From Campylobacter showae (GTDB taxonomy: Bacteria > Campylobacterota > Campylobacteria > Campylobacterales > Campylobacteraceae), in the NCBI RefSeq assembly GCF_900699785.1, contig NZ_LR535679.1, positions 806,001-870,000 of the forward strand: DNA of 64,000 nucleotides. The letters are read 5' to 3'. Position 1 is the first letter of the stretch; each line of letters begins with the position of its first letter. Positions 17,792-25,632 of this stretch are shown piece by piece. A program made the position numbers and the translations under genes. The notes beneath the pieces are model-generated. The model did no database searches. It was not told where the DNA came from and saw only the letters and a program-made list of their open reading frames with translations.

Positions 17792-17797
17792 ATTATA
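17792..17797 (-). promoter_or_regulatory. -10 box of the chemoreceptor gene
   Basis: TATAAT on the minus strand, 41 bases before the start codon, in the AT-rich gap shared with the divergent DUF488 gene. Confidence 0.45.
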
Positions 17798-17904
17798 GCT
17801 TACAATAGTAAAACGGTGCTTAATCTTTAAATTTTATCTCTTGCGCTACCGATAAATTTGTTTTTTGGAGTAAAATTTAGGTCAAATTTGCAAAAAGGTA
17901 TTTT

Positions 17905-18273
17905 ATGTTTAAGGCTTTTAGAATTTACGATTTTATCAAAGATAACGAAAGCAGCGATTTTTACGGCGTATTCGTCGATAGACTATATCCTCGCGGCATA
18001 AAAAGGGAGATATTTAGCTCGTTTTTGTGGTTAAAATCGGTCACGCCTTCAAACGAGCTTAGAGCGTGGTTTCACGAAGATAGAGATGGGAGATTTAGCG
18101 AATTTAGGCTCAAATTTAAAAGCGAACTTGCAAACGAGGAAGCGGCGACGGGACTAAAAAAGCTAAGATCGCTAGAGAAAACTCACGGCAAAATTGCGCT
18201 ACTAACGGCGACGAAGGATATAAATTTAAGTCACGTTACGGTGATTTTGGAAGCTCTGGGGGCGAAGGATTAA
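17905..18273 (+). CDS. DUF488 family protein (YeaO-like)
   Basis: This 122-residue soluble protein carries the family signature FVDRLYPRGIKRE (about 24-36), a W-x-K-x-V-x-PS block and ELRAWFHEDRDGRFSEF (about 51-67). The C-terminus (GKIALLTATKDINLSHVTVI) matches the end of the family. The function of DUF488 is unknown. ATG 17905 follows AAAAAGGTATTTT. The gene stands alone, divergent from the chemoreceptor and convergent with bamA. Confidence 0.85.
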   Translation: MFKAFRIYDFIKDNESSDFYGVFVDRLYPRGIKREIFSSFLWLKSVTPSNELRAWFHEDRDGRFSEFRLKFKSELANEEAATGLKKLRSLEKTHGKIALLTATKDINLSHVTVILEALGAKD

Positions 18274-18363
18274 GTTTTACTTTTTGCGGGATTTTAAATT
18301 TTACTTTGGCAACGCGACTTTCAAATTTAAGTCAAAATCGGCAATTTTACGGCGATAAATTTA

Positions 18364-18401
18364 AAAAAGATGGAGCGGCGTCTTGCAGATCAAAACGCCG
18401 C
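18364..18401 (-). terminator. Candidate terminator of bamA
   Basis: On the minus strand GCGGCGT and ACGCCGC form a 7-pair stem, followed after four bases by TCTTTTTTA. It lies about 11 bases past the bamA stop. Confidence 0.6.
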
Positions 18402-18411
18402 ATTAATATAA

Positions 18412-20676
18412 TTAGAAGCGTTGTCCGATAGTAAATTCAAACGTGCTAGTATCGTCGCTATCCTGCTTGTTAAGCGGTTTAGCAAAGATAAGCTGAAGCG
18501 GCCCCATCGGCGTCACCCACTCGATACCTACGCCGGCGCTATATCTGCTGATACGTCCGTCGATATACTCGTATCCGGCCCTTCTTTGTACGTGCTTGCC
18601 CTCTATGACGCCGTAGTCAACAAACATCACGCCGCGCATTTTTACGCGCTCTATGATCGGGAAGCTAAGCTCGGCCGAGCTGTTAAACGAGATAGTGCCG
18701 CCCGTCTCATACCACTGACCGTTTAGGGCTTTAACCTTTGGCGAAACCGTCCTGCTCTCAAATCCGCGTAAATTTCTGATGCCGCCCAGGTATAGCTTTT
18801 CGTTGATCGGTATGTATCCGCGATCCCAAATTTTACCGAAGCTTGATTTAAATCTGAAAATAAGGTCGTAGTCCACCCACTCTCTGATGCCTTGATACCA
18901 GTTGAAATTCGTTCTGCTCTTTAAAAATTTCTCGTCACCGCCCACGCCCGCAAACTCTAGGCTAGTGCTTGCGATGATACCGGTACGAGGTAGATAATAA
19001 TCATCCGTGCTGTTATACGTGATAGACGGGATAAGCGAGCTTTTGATGCTTTTGCCGTCTTTATAGCCGACGCTTTTTAGCACGTCGCTAAGTCCGCTGA
19101 TACGGCTTTGCTCGATAACATAGCCTAAAGACGCGCTTAAATTTCTAGTTAGCTTTCTACCTAGTACTAAATTTAGACCGTATGATTTCTCGTCGTAGTT
19201 GTTCCAGTCGTAGTCGTTAGCGTATAGCGTGCCGCCTAGGCTGTACTCGGAGTCGAAAAGGCGCGGGTTAGTTAGACCTATCTGACCGGAGAGCTCGTTG
19301 TCGCTTCTATCGACGCTTATGACGCCTTTCATGCCGCTACCGAACACGTTCGTATCCGATAAACTCGCATTAAGTAGTAAGCCGTCCGAGCTGCCGTAGC
19401 CGATACCGCCGCTAATAGAGCCGGTGGAGGCCTCTTTTACTTTTACGAGTAGGTCGACTTGATTGGCTCCGACGCGCTGCTCTTCGATCTCGACCTCGTC
19501 AAAGTAGCTCGTTCGCTTTAGCGCGTCCTTGCTATCTTGCAGGTCTGTTCTGCTATATAAATTTCCCTCCGTGAGGTATAGCTCGCGTCTAACGACTCTA
19601 TCTACGGTTCTATCGTTACCTGAAATTTGAACGTTTCTTATATATACTTTTTCGTCCGGCACGACCTCGTAGACGATACTTACGGTCTTATCCTCGACGT
19701 TTTTCTCGGTTTTTGGATTTATCCTTACAAATGCATAGCCCTTATCCGCTACCATATCGTCGAGCTTTTTCATGTCTTGTCTTAGGCGAGCGGAGTTCAT
19801 CACGTCGCCGCCCTCTAGCCTAAAGTCTTTTAAAATTTTCTCTTTATCAAGCTCTAAAAACTCAGGCGCTTCGATGTCTACGCTAGATACTCTATACTGC
19901 TCACCCTCGGTCACGTAGTAGGTGAGATCTGCGGTGTAGTTATCCATATAGGCGTTTAGATACGGATTTGAGACCGTCGCGTCTAGGTAGCCTTTTTGAT
20001 AGTATTTGTCTTGGATTCTCGCAGGATCGTTCGGTAGCTCGAAAAGCTTAACCTTACCGTCGTTTCTGCCCCACATCCAGCCCATAAATTCGCGCTCTTT
20101 ATTAGCCACCACAGGCTCCACGTCGTCATAATCAAAAAGCTTTGCGCCGACTAAATTTACGTTTTCTATTATGATATTTTCGCCGCGGTTTATGTTCATC
20201 GTGACAAAAAGGCTGCTTTCATTGCCCGCTACCGGCTCTTTTGTTACGTCTACGATCGTGTCAAAGTAGCCTTTTGACTCGTAATACTGCCTTATGCGCT
20301 CTTTTGCGCGCTCGATGGCTAGCTCGTCGTACATATTGCCTTGTTTGATGTTGATTAGTCCGTCGATAGCGGTTTTGTCGTTAGTTACTACGCCTTTGAT
20401 ATCGATACGAGCGATGCTAGGCTTCTCTTTTACCGTTACGGTTACGTCGCCGCCCTCGTTTTCGATATAGATATCGTCGAAGTAGCCCTGCCTAAACAGC
20501 TTTGCGATCGCCCTATCCGTGCTATCGCCGCTTAGCTCGTCGCCGACTTTTAGCCCCATTATCTCCTTTGCGGTTTCGGGAGACAGATGGATGAGACCTT
20601 TAAAATTTATGGAAGTTATCTGCTGGGCATTTGCCAAAACTGCGCCCAAAAGTAGTAGAAAAACGCTTTTTTTCAT
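18412..20676 (-). CDS. bamA: BamA, outer-membrane protein assembly factor
   Basis: This 754-residue Omp85 protein inserts beta-barrel proteins into the outer membrane. The signal peptide is MKKSVFLLLLGAVLANA. Five POTRA domains occupy about 20-420; examples are ITSINFKGLIHLSPETA, PSIARIDIKGVVTNDKT and VYIRNVQISGNDRTVDRVVRR. The C-terminal 16-strand barrel runs to the final phenylalanine (EFTIGQRF). The barrel motif LRGFESRTVSPK corresponds to the VRGF/Y signature of the family's inner loop. The gene is divergent from tyrA, and the -10 elements of the two appear to overlap in the 80-base gap. Same order as C. jejuni Cj0129c/Cj0130. Confidence 0.97.
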   Translation of the reverse strand: MKKSVFLLLLGAVLANAQQITSINFKGLIHLSPETAKEIMGLKVGDELSGDSTDRAIAKLFRQGYFDDIYIENEGGDVTVTVKEKPSIARIDIKGVVTNDKTAIDGLINIKQGNMYDELAIERAKERIRQYYESKGYFDTIVDVTKEPVAGNESSLFVTMNINRGENIIIENVNLVGAKLFDYDDVEPVVANKEREFMGWMWGRNDGKVKLFELPNDPARIQDKYYQKGYLDATVSNPYLNAYMDNYTADLTYYVTEGEQYRVSSVDIEAPEFLELDKEKILKDFRLEGGDVMNSARLRQDMKKLDDMVADKGYAFVRINPKTEKNVEDKTVSIVYEVVPDEKVYIRNVQISGNDRTVDRVVRRELYLTEGNLYSRTDLQDSKDALKRTSYFDEVEIEEQRVGANQVDLLVKVKEASTGSISGGIGYGSSDGLLLNASLSDTNVFGSGMKGVISVDRSDNELSGQIGLTNPRLFDSEYSLGGTLYANDYDWNNYDEKSYGLNLVLGRKLTRNLSASLGYVIEQSRISGLSDVLKSVGYKDGKSIKSSLIPSITYNSTDDYYLPRTGIIASTSLEFAGVGGDEKFLKSRTNFNWYQGIREWVDYDLIFRFKSSFGKIWDRGYIPINEKLYLGGIRNLRGFESRTVSPKVKALNGQWYETGGTISFNSSAELSFPIIERVKMRGVMFVDYGVIEGKHVQRRAGYEYIDGRISRYSAGVGIEWVTPMGPLQLIFAKPLNKQDSDDTSTFEFTIGQRF

Positions 20677-20706
20677 TGATTTAACCTAAAAGTGATGATA
20701 AGGCTG

Positions 20707-20712
20707 TATAAT
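20707..20712 (+). promoter_or_regulatory. -10 box of tyrA
   Basis: TATAAT preceded by GGCTG, 44 bases before the tyrA ATG. On the opposite strand the same bases read as TATTATAC and may serve bamA. Confidence 0.5.
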
Positions 20713-20756
20713 AGCACATTTTATTTTTAAACAATATAAATTTAAAAGGCGAATTT

Positions 20757-21587
20757 ATGAAAATCGGTATCGTAGGCCTAGGACTCATCGGCGGCTCGCT
20801 AGGTCTTAGCCTAAAAAACGAAAAACTAATCAGCTGCGTTAGCGGCATGGATCTAAGCAAAGAGCACGAAAAACAGGCGATCAAGCTCGGTCTCGTGCAT
20901 GAAATTTTGACACTTGAGCAGATGAAGCAAAAGTGCGATATGATATTTCTAGCCATCCCCGTAGAAGGCATCATCAAAATCGTCAAAGAATTTGAAGGTA
21001 TCGGCGAAAACACGACCATCGTCGATCTTGGTAGCACCAAGCAAAAAATAATCGAGGCCGTGCCAGAGAGCATCAGGCAAAATTTCATCCCCGCTCACCC
21101 GATGGCGGGCACCGAGTACTCCGGCCCGACTGCCGCGTTTTCTGGGCTTTTTAAAGACGCCGTCGTAGCTATCTGCGACTTTAAAGAAAGCGGCGAGATG
21201 CACGTCAAGCGCTCGGTCGAGCTCTTTTCGCACCTAGGCATGAAAATCATTTTTATGAGCGCGGCGGAGCACGATCATCACGCCAGCGTCATCTCTCACC
21301 TACCCCACGCTATCAGCTTTTCGCTAGCTAGCAGCGTACTAAAAAAGGAAAACAAAAAAAATATCATCGCACTAAGCGGCACGGGATTTAACGGCATGAT
21401 CAGGATCGCAAAAAGCTCGCCAGTGATGTGGACGGATATCTTTAAACAAAACAAGCAAAATTTGATAAATTCGATAGACCTTTTCAAAAAAGAACTTGAC
21501 GAATGCGAAAATTTAATCAAAAACGAGCAGTGGGACGAGCTGCGAGAATGGATGGGCGAAGCTAGAAAAATACGCGAAATTTTATAA
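20757..21587 (+). CDS. tyrA: Prephenate dehydrogenase
   Basis: This 276-residue enzyme oxidatively decarboxylates prephenate to 4-hydroxyphenylpyruvate in tyrosine synthesis. The NAD-binding Rossmann motif GIVGLGLIGGSLG is at 4-16. Other family motifs are PVEGI near 63, DLGSTKQKI near 90, HPMAGTEYSGP (about 112-122) and HDHHASVISHLPH (about 164-176). There is no fused chorismate mutase or ACT domain. ATG 20757 follows AAAAGGCGAATTT. The first gene of the (+) run that leads to rimP. Confidence 0.95.
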   Translation: MKIGIVGLGLIGGSLGLSLKNEKLISCVSGMDLSKEHEKQAIKLGLVHEILTLEQMKQKCDMIFLAIPVEGIIKIVKEFEGIGENTTIVDLGSTKQKIIEAVPESIRQNFIPAHPMAGTEYSGPTAAFSGLFKDAVVAICDFKESGEMHVKRSVELFSHLGMKIIFMSAAEHDHHASVISHLPHAISFSLASSVLKKENKKNIIALSGTGFNGMIRIAKSSPVMWTDIFKQNKQNLINSIDLFKKELDECENLIKNEQWDELREWMGEARKIREIL

Positions 21588-21660
21588 ATTCAGGCGCAAA
21601 TTTACCTTAAATTTATCGCTTTTTAGTAAAATCGGTCTCTTTAAGATTTAGGAGATTTTT

Positions 21661-23028
21661 ATGAGAAGACGCGGCAATCCGAATTTGATATTTTTCGGCG
21701 TTATTATTTTACTTTTAGTTGCGGCGATAGCTTTTTTATTTACTTCAAAAACATTTGAGCGCGAAGCGCCGAACATCGCTATCTCAGATCAAATTTACTG
21801 GAACCTGACCTCGCCTCTGCCGATCAAAATAACCGACGAAGGCGGCGTGAAATCGGTTAAAATCTCGCTCGTAGACGAAAAAGGCAGCGTAAATTTATTG
21901 ACTCAAAAATTTGAAGCGCCGTCTGAGATCGTCGATTTAAATTTGACCTTTCCGAAAACGGGATTCGGAGCGCAAAAAGATATCTACAACATCGTGATCG
22001 AGGCCACGGATACTAGCAAATGGGGATTTTTCCTCGGCAACACGCAAAAAAAAGAGGTCAAAATCACCGTCGATAACAAAAAACCCGACGTAAACATCCT
22101 AAACCACTCGTACGCCATCACAAAAGGCGGTAGCGCGACGGTCGTATTTAAGGCTACCGACGAGATGCTAAAAGAGGTCTATATCGAGACCAATTACGGT
22201 AAGAAATTTATCCCGAGCAAATTCGTAAAAGGCGGCTACTACGCCTCGCTAGTGGCTTGGCCGGCACAGCAAGGCTCGTTTAGCGCCGACGTCGTGGCGC
22301 TTGACGCAGCGGGAAATATAACCAAAAGCAAGATAAGATTTTTCTACCAAGACAAAAAATACCGCACCTCAAAGATAAAACTAGACGGTCAAAGTAGATT
22401 TTTAAACGAAAAAATCCCGGAACTAGCGCAGCAATACGCAAAAAATTATGACGCAATGAGCAATCTGGAAAAGATGAAATTCGTCAATGAAAATCTCCGC
22501 GAGGCAAACGAAAAAATAATCTCGCAAATCGCTGCAAAAGTTGAGATAGACGCGGCTGAAAACTTTAGCGTAAATAAATTTTATCCGCTAAAAAACGGTA
22601 AAGCCGTGGCGAGCTTTGGCGACCACAGATATTATACATTTGAGGATAAAGACGTCAGCGAAAGCTGGCACATGGGTATCGACCTAGCCTCGACCCAAAA
22701 AGCCGACATCGTGGCTAGCAATGACGGCACGGTCGAATTTGCCGCGGATAACGGCATCTATGGGCGCAACATCCTGATAAACCATGGATTCGGGCTATTT
22801 TCTCTCTATGGGCACTGCAGCTCGCTAAACGTCAAAGCAGGCGACTCGGTCAAGGCTGGCGACGTCATCGCAAACACGGGCGTTACGGGTCTAGCGATGG
22901 GCGATCACTTGCACTTTGGCATGCTAGTTCAAGGCATAGAAGTGCGCCCCGAAGAGTGGATGGATAACGGCTGGATGAAGGATAACGTAACCGGCGTTTT
23001 AAGCGCAGCTAAAAAAATGGTCGAATAA
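21661..23028 (+). CDS. M23 family peptidoglycan endopeptidase, membrane anchored
   Basis: This 455-residue protein has an N-terminal transmembrane anchor at about 10-29, a long periplasmic region, and a C-terminal lysostaphin-like M23 domain at about 330-440. The zinc motif is complete: HMGIDLA (H-x3-D), HGFGLFSLYGH and the final GDHLHFGM (H-x-H). Such enzymes cut peptide cross-links in the cell wall. In Campylobacter and Helicobacter, M23 proteins shape the helical cell. It is the positional equivalent of C. jejuni Cj0131. ATG 21661 follows TTAGGAGATTTTT. The specific bond cut cannot be read from the sequence. Confidence 0.9.
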   Translation: MRRRGNPNLIFFGVIILLLVAAIAFLFTSKTFEREAPNIAISDQIYWNLTSPLPIKITDEGGVKSVKISLVDEKGSVNLLTQKFEAPSEIVDLNLTFPKTGFGAQKDIYNIVIEATDTSKWGFFLGNTQKKEVKITVDNKKPDVNILNHSYAITKGGSATVVFKATDEMLKEVYIETNYGKKFIPSKFVKGGYYASLVAWPAQQGSFSADVVALDAAGNITKSKIRFFYQDKKYRTSKIKLDGQSRFLNEKIPELAQQYAKNYDAMSNLEKMKFVNENLREANEKIISQIAAKVEIDAAENFSVNKFYPLKNGKAVASFGDHRYYTFEDKDVSESWHMGIDLASTQKADIVASNDGTVEFAADNGIYGRNILINHGFGLFSLYGHCSSLNVKAGDSVKAGDVIANTGVTGLAMGDHLHFGMLVQGIEVRPEEWMDNGWMKDNVTGVLSAAKKMVE

Positions 23029-23055
23029 ATTTGCCATTTTGTTGTAAATTTGTTG

Positions 23056-23061
23056 TATAAT
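23056..23061 (+). promoter_or_regulatory. Possible -10 box of lpxC
   Basis: TATAAT 31 bases before the lpxC TTG start, in the short gap after the M23 gene. It argues for the downstream start, since an upstream TTG at 23050 would lie within the promoter. Confidence 0.35.
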
Positions 23062-23091
23062 GGCAAGAATAAGAAAAATAAGGGCGAAAAT

Positions 23092-23976
23092 TTGAAACAA
23101 ACAACCATAAAATCAACCGTAGAAGGCGTAGGTATCGGGCTTCACAAGGGCGAGCCGATAAAAATCACGCTTGAACCGCTCGGGGCAAATTCGGGAATAA
23201 TATTTTACAGAAAAGACCTCGGAGTGAGCTTTAAGGCAGAGCCGAAAAACGTGATAAACACTCAAATGGCTACCGTTATCGGCGGCAAAGAGGGCTACGT
23301 CTCGACGATCGAGCATCTGCTAAGCGCGGTAAACGGCTACGGCATCGACAACGTTCGTATCGTCCTAGACGCCAACGAAGTTCCCGTTATGGACGGCTCG
23401 GCGATAAGCTACTGCATGATGCTCGATGAAGCCGGCACGGCGGAGCTTGACGCGGACAAAAAAGTAATCGTAATCAAACGCCCGGTAGAAGTAAATAAAA
23501 ACGGAAAATTTGCCAGAGTAACGCCGTCGAATAACCCGAAATTCGACTTTACGATCAAATTTGCCCATCCGATAATCGGTGAGCAAAATTACGTGTTCGA
23601 GTTTAGCAAACAAGCCTATATCGAGGAGATCGCGCGCGCTAGGACGTTTGGATTTTTAAAAGACGTACAGATGCTAAGGGCGCAAAATTTAGCCCTCGGC
23701 GGTAGCCTAGATAACGCCGTAGTTATCGACGACAATAAAATTTTAAATCCTGAAGGTCTACGCTTTGAAAACGAATTCGTTCGTCATAAAATTTTAGACG
23801 CGATCGGCGATCTAAGCCTGATGGGCGCGCCTTTGATGGCTGATTATACGAGCTTTGCGGGCAGCCACGAGCTAAACCACGAGCTAACGCTGGCTATCCT
23901 AAGCGACGATAAAAACTACGAAATCGTCACGCTAAAAGGCGATTTCGCGCGCGAGTACCAAAAGGTATTTGCATAA
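23092..23976 (+). CDS. lpxC: LpxC, UDP-3-O-acyl-N-acetylglucosamine deacetylase
   Basis: This zinc enzyme of 294 residues catalyses the committed step of lipid A synthesis. The family start is recognisable as KQTTIKSTVEGVGIGLHKGE, so I place the start at TTG 23092 with AAGGGCG before it rather than at the upstream TTG 23050. Zinc and catalytic motifs are STIEHLLSAVNGYGIDN (HxxxN-type first His), VPVMDGSA, and the C-terminal FVRHKILDAIGDL and GSHELNH. The final gcATAA holds the stop and also the abnormal start of the next gene. Confidence 0.95.
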   Translation: MKQTTIKSTVEGVGIGLHKGEPIKITLEPLGANSGIIFYRKDLGVSFKAEPKNVINTQMATVIGGKEGYVSTIEHLLSAVNGYGIDNVRIVLDANEVPVMDGSAISYCMMLDEAGTAELDADKKVIVIKRPVEVNKNGKFARVTPSNNPKFDFTIKFAHPIIGEQNYVFEFSKQAYIEEIARARTFGFLKDVQMLRAQNLALGGSLDNAVVIDDNKILNPEGLRFENEFVRHKILDAIGDLSLMGAPLMADYTSFAGSHELNHELTLAILSDDKNYEIVTLKGDFAREYQKVFA

Positions 23977-24428
23977 AAAATATCCAAATTTTAGTTATCG
24001 CTCTTAGCTCGCCGCTAATCGTCGGCATTTATGACGAAAACGGCGAGCTTATAGAGCAAATTTCTAGCGAAGAAAAATCCGACGTCTCTCTCGTAAAAAT
24101 AATGGACGAGATTTTAAACGGCGGCAAATTTAATCTACGAAAAATCATCTACGCAAATGGCCCGGGAAGCTTTATGGGCGTGAAAGTCGCCTACGTCGTT
24201 TTAAAGACGATTAGCATCGTAAAAGAGTGCGAATTTTACGCGGTTAGCGGCTTTGAGCTAAACGGCGGCGCGGCGATACGGGCGAATAAAAACTTAAGTT
24301 TCGTAGATACGCCCGAGGGCGTCAAGCTACAAAAAGCGCAAGCGGGCGAATTTGGCTTACCGCAAAATTTAGCCGTTTTAAAACTAAATTTAGATACTCT
24401 ACCAAATTACGTTATACAAGCCGTTTAG
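23973..24428 (+). CDS. tsaB: TsaB-like protein of tRNA t6A synthesis, no canonical start codon
   Basis: The frame gives about 151 residues of a short TsaB (ASKHA fold): ILVIALSSPLIVGIYDENGE at the N-terminus and IIYANGPGSFMGVKVAYVVLKT (GPGSFTGLR-type motif). TsaB partners TsaD in making threonylcarbamoyladenosine on ANN-decoding tRNAs. Campylobacter TsaB proteins are short and lack the C-terminal domain. The conserved N-terminus begins before the first ATG (24102), which would cut off the first strands. The codon at the expected place is ATA 23973, overlapping the lpxC stop as ATAA where ATGA would be normal. ATT 23988 is another option. It sits between lpxC and thrB as in C. jejuni. Confidence 0.75.
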   Translation: MKNIQILVIALSSPLIVGIYDENGELIEQISSEEKSDVSLVKIMDEILNGGKFNLRKIIYANGPGSFMGVKVAYVVLKTISIVKECEFYAVSGFELNGGAAIRANKNLSFVDTPEGVKLQKAQAGEFGLPQNLAVLKLNLDTLPNYVIQAV

Positions 24429-24437
24429 GAGATTTTT

Positions 24438-25322
24438 TTGCAAATTTTAGTTCCCGCCACGAGCGCAAACATCGGTCCAGGTTTTGACGCCCTAGGACTT
24501 GCCTTAGAGCTACACAACACAGTCGAGATAACGAGGGCAAATTTTGCCTCCGTGAGCATTTTGGGCGAAGGCAAAGACAACGCGCTTCTTAAGAAAAACA
24601 ACATTTTTTTATCTATTTTCAATGAAATTTACGTCAAACTAACTGGCAAAAAAGATACTTTTCGCATGATTTTTACCAATCAAATCCCGTTTTCCCGCGG
24701 CCTTGGTAGCTCCTCTGCGGTCATCACTTCAGCTATCGCGGCAGCTTATGCGGCGGCTGGGTTTAAGGCGGATAAAAGCGCGATTTTAAACCAGGCGCTA
24801 GTTTACGAAAACCACCCCGACAATATCGCTCCGGCTACGCTTGGCGGCTTTGTTAGCTCCGTCATTGAAAACGGCAAGGTAAAATCCCTAAAAAAACCTT
24901 TAAGCGCCGATATCAAAGCCGTCGTCGTGATCCCGGATAAGCCGATGAGCACGAACGAATCTCGCGCCAAACTACCCAAAAATTTTACGATGAGTGAGTG
25001 CGTTAGCAACCTCTCTCACGCCGCATTTCTCACGGCTTGCTTTTTTAGTGAAAATTACGAGCTTTTAAGGACGGCGGCAAAAGACGTCATGCACGAGCAA
25101 ATCCGCATGCAAAGCCTACCCGAGCTCTTTGAAGTGCGCAAGATAGCCTACGAAAACGGCGCTCTTTTAAGCACGCTTTCAGGTAGTGGATCGAGCTTTT
25201 TAAATATCGTTTACGCGGGCGATGCAGCAAATTTAAAACAAAAACTGCAAGATAAATTTAAGAGCTTTAGAGTTGAAATTTTTAATTTCGACAACGACGG
25301 GATAAAAATCCTACAAAGCTAA
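24438..25322 (+). CDS. thrB: Homoserine kinase
   Basis: This 294-residue GHMP kinase phosphorylates homoserine in threonine synthesis. The start TTG 24438 is well placed after AGGAG (24427-24431) and gives the family N-terminus QILVPATSANIGPGFDALGL. The ATP loop is IPFSRGLGSSSAVITSAI at about 84-101, and the third GHMP motif is STLSGSGSSFLN near 253-264. Start codon and spacing suggest coupling to the preceding tsaB gene. Confidence 0.95.
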   Translation: MQILVPATSANIGPGFDALGLALELHNTVEITRANFASVSILGEGKDNALLKKNNIFLSIFNEIYVKLTGKKDTFRMIFTNQIPFSRGLGSSSAVITSAIAAAYAAAGFKADKSAILNQALVYENHPDNIAPATLGGFVSSVIENGKVKSLKKPLSADIKAVVVIPDKPMSTNESRAKLPKNFTMSECVSNLSHAAFLTACFFSENYELLRTAAKDVMHEQIRMQSLPELFEVRKIAYENGALLSTLSGSGSSFLNIVYAGDAANLKQKLQDKFKSFRVEIFNFDNDGIKILQS

Positions 25323-25347
25323 AAAAAAGCTAAAAGAAGTTATAATA

Positions 25348-25632
25348 ATGGCTCAAAAATTTATCCCTATCAGGACGTGCGTGGTCTGCAAAAAACGCTT
25401 TGAACAGCAAATTTTGCGTAGATACAGACTGATAAATTCTTCGCTATTTTTCGGAAACGGAAACGGACGCAGCTTTTATCTTTGCGAAGAATGTCTAAAA
25501 AAAGACGAGAAAATTTTAAGAAAATCGCTCGGAAGAGTCGCAGGCAGCTTTATCGCGACGCTACAAAACGGGCAAAATTTAAAGGAGATACTCTTAAATG
25601 GGGACTGTTCGAATTTCAGAGATAGCAAATGA
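25348..25632 (+). CDS. ylxR: YlxR family RNA-binding protein (DUF448)
   Basis: This 94-residue basic protein has the family motif [12 protein letters not shown] (GRGAYVC-type core replaced by [15 protein letters not shown]). YlxR binds RNA and is typically encoded before infB, as here. Its end overlaps infB by 35 bases. Its precise role in Campylobacter is unknown. Confidence 0.85.
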   Translation: MAQKFIPIRTCVVCKKRFEQQILRRYRLINSSLFFGNGNGRSFYLCEECLKKDEKILRKSLGRVAGSFIATLQNGQNLKEILLNGDCSNFRDSK

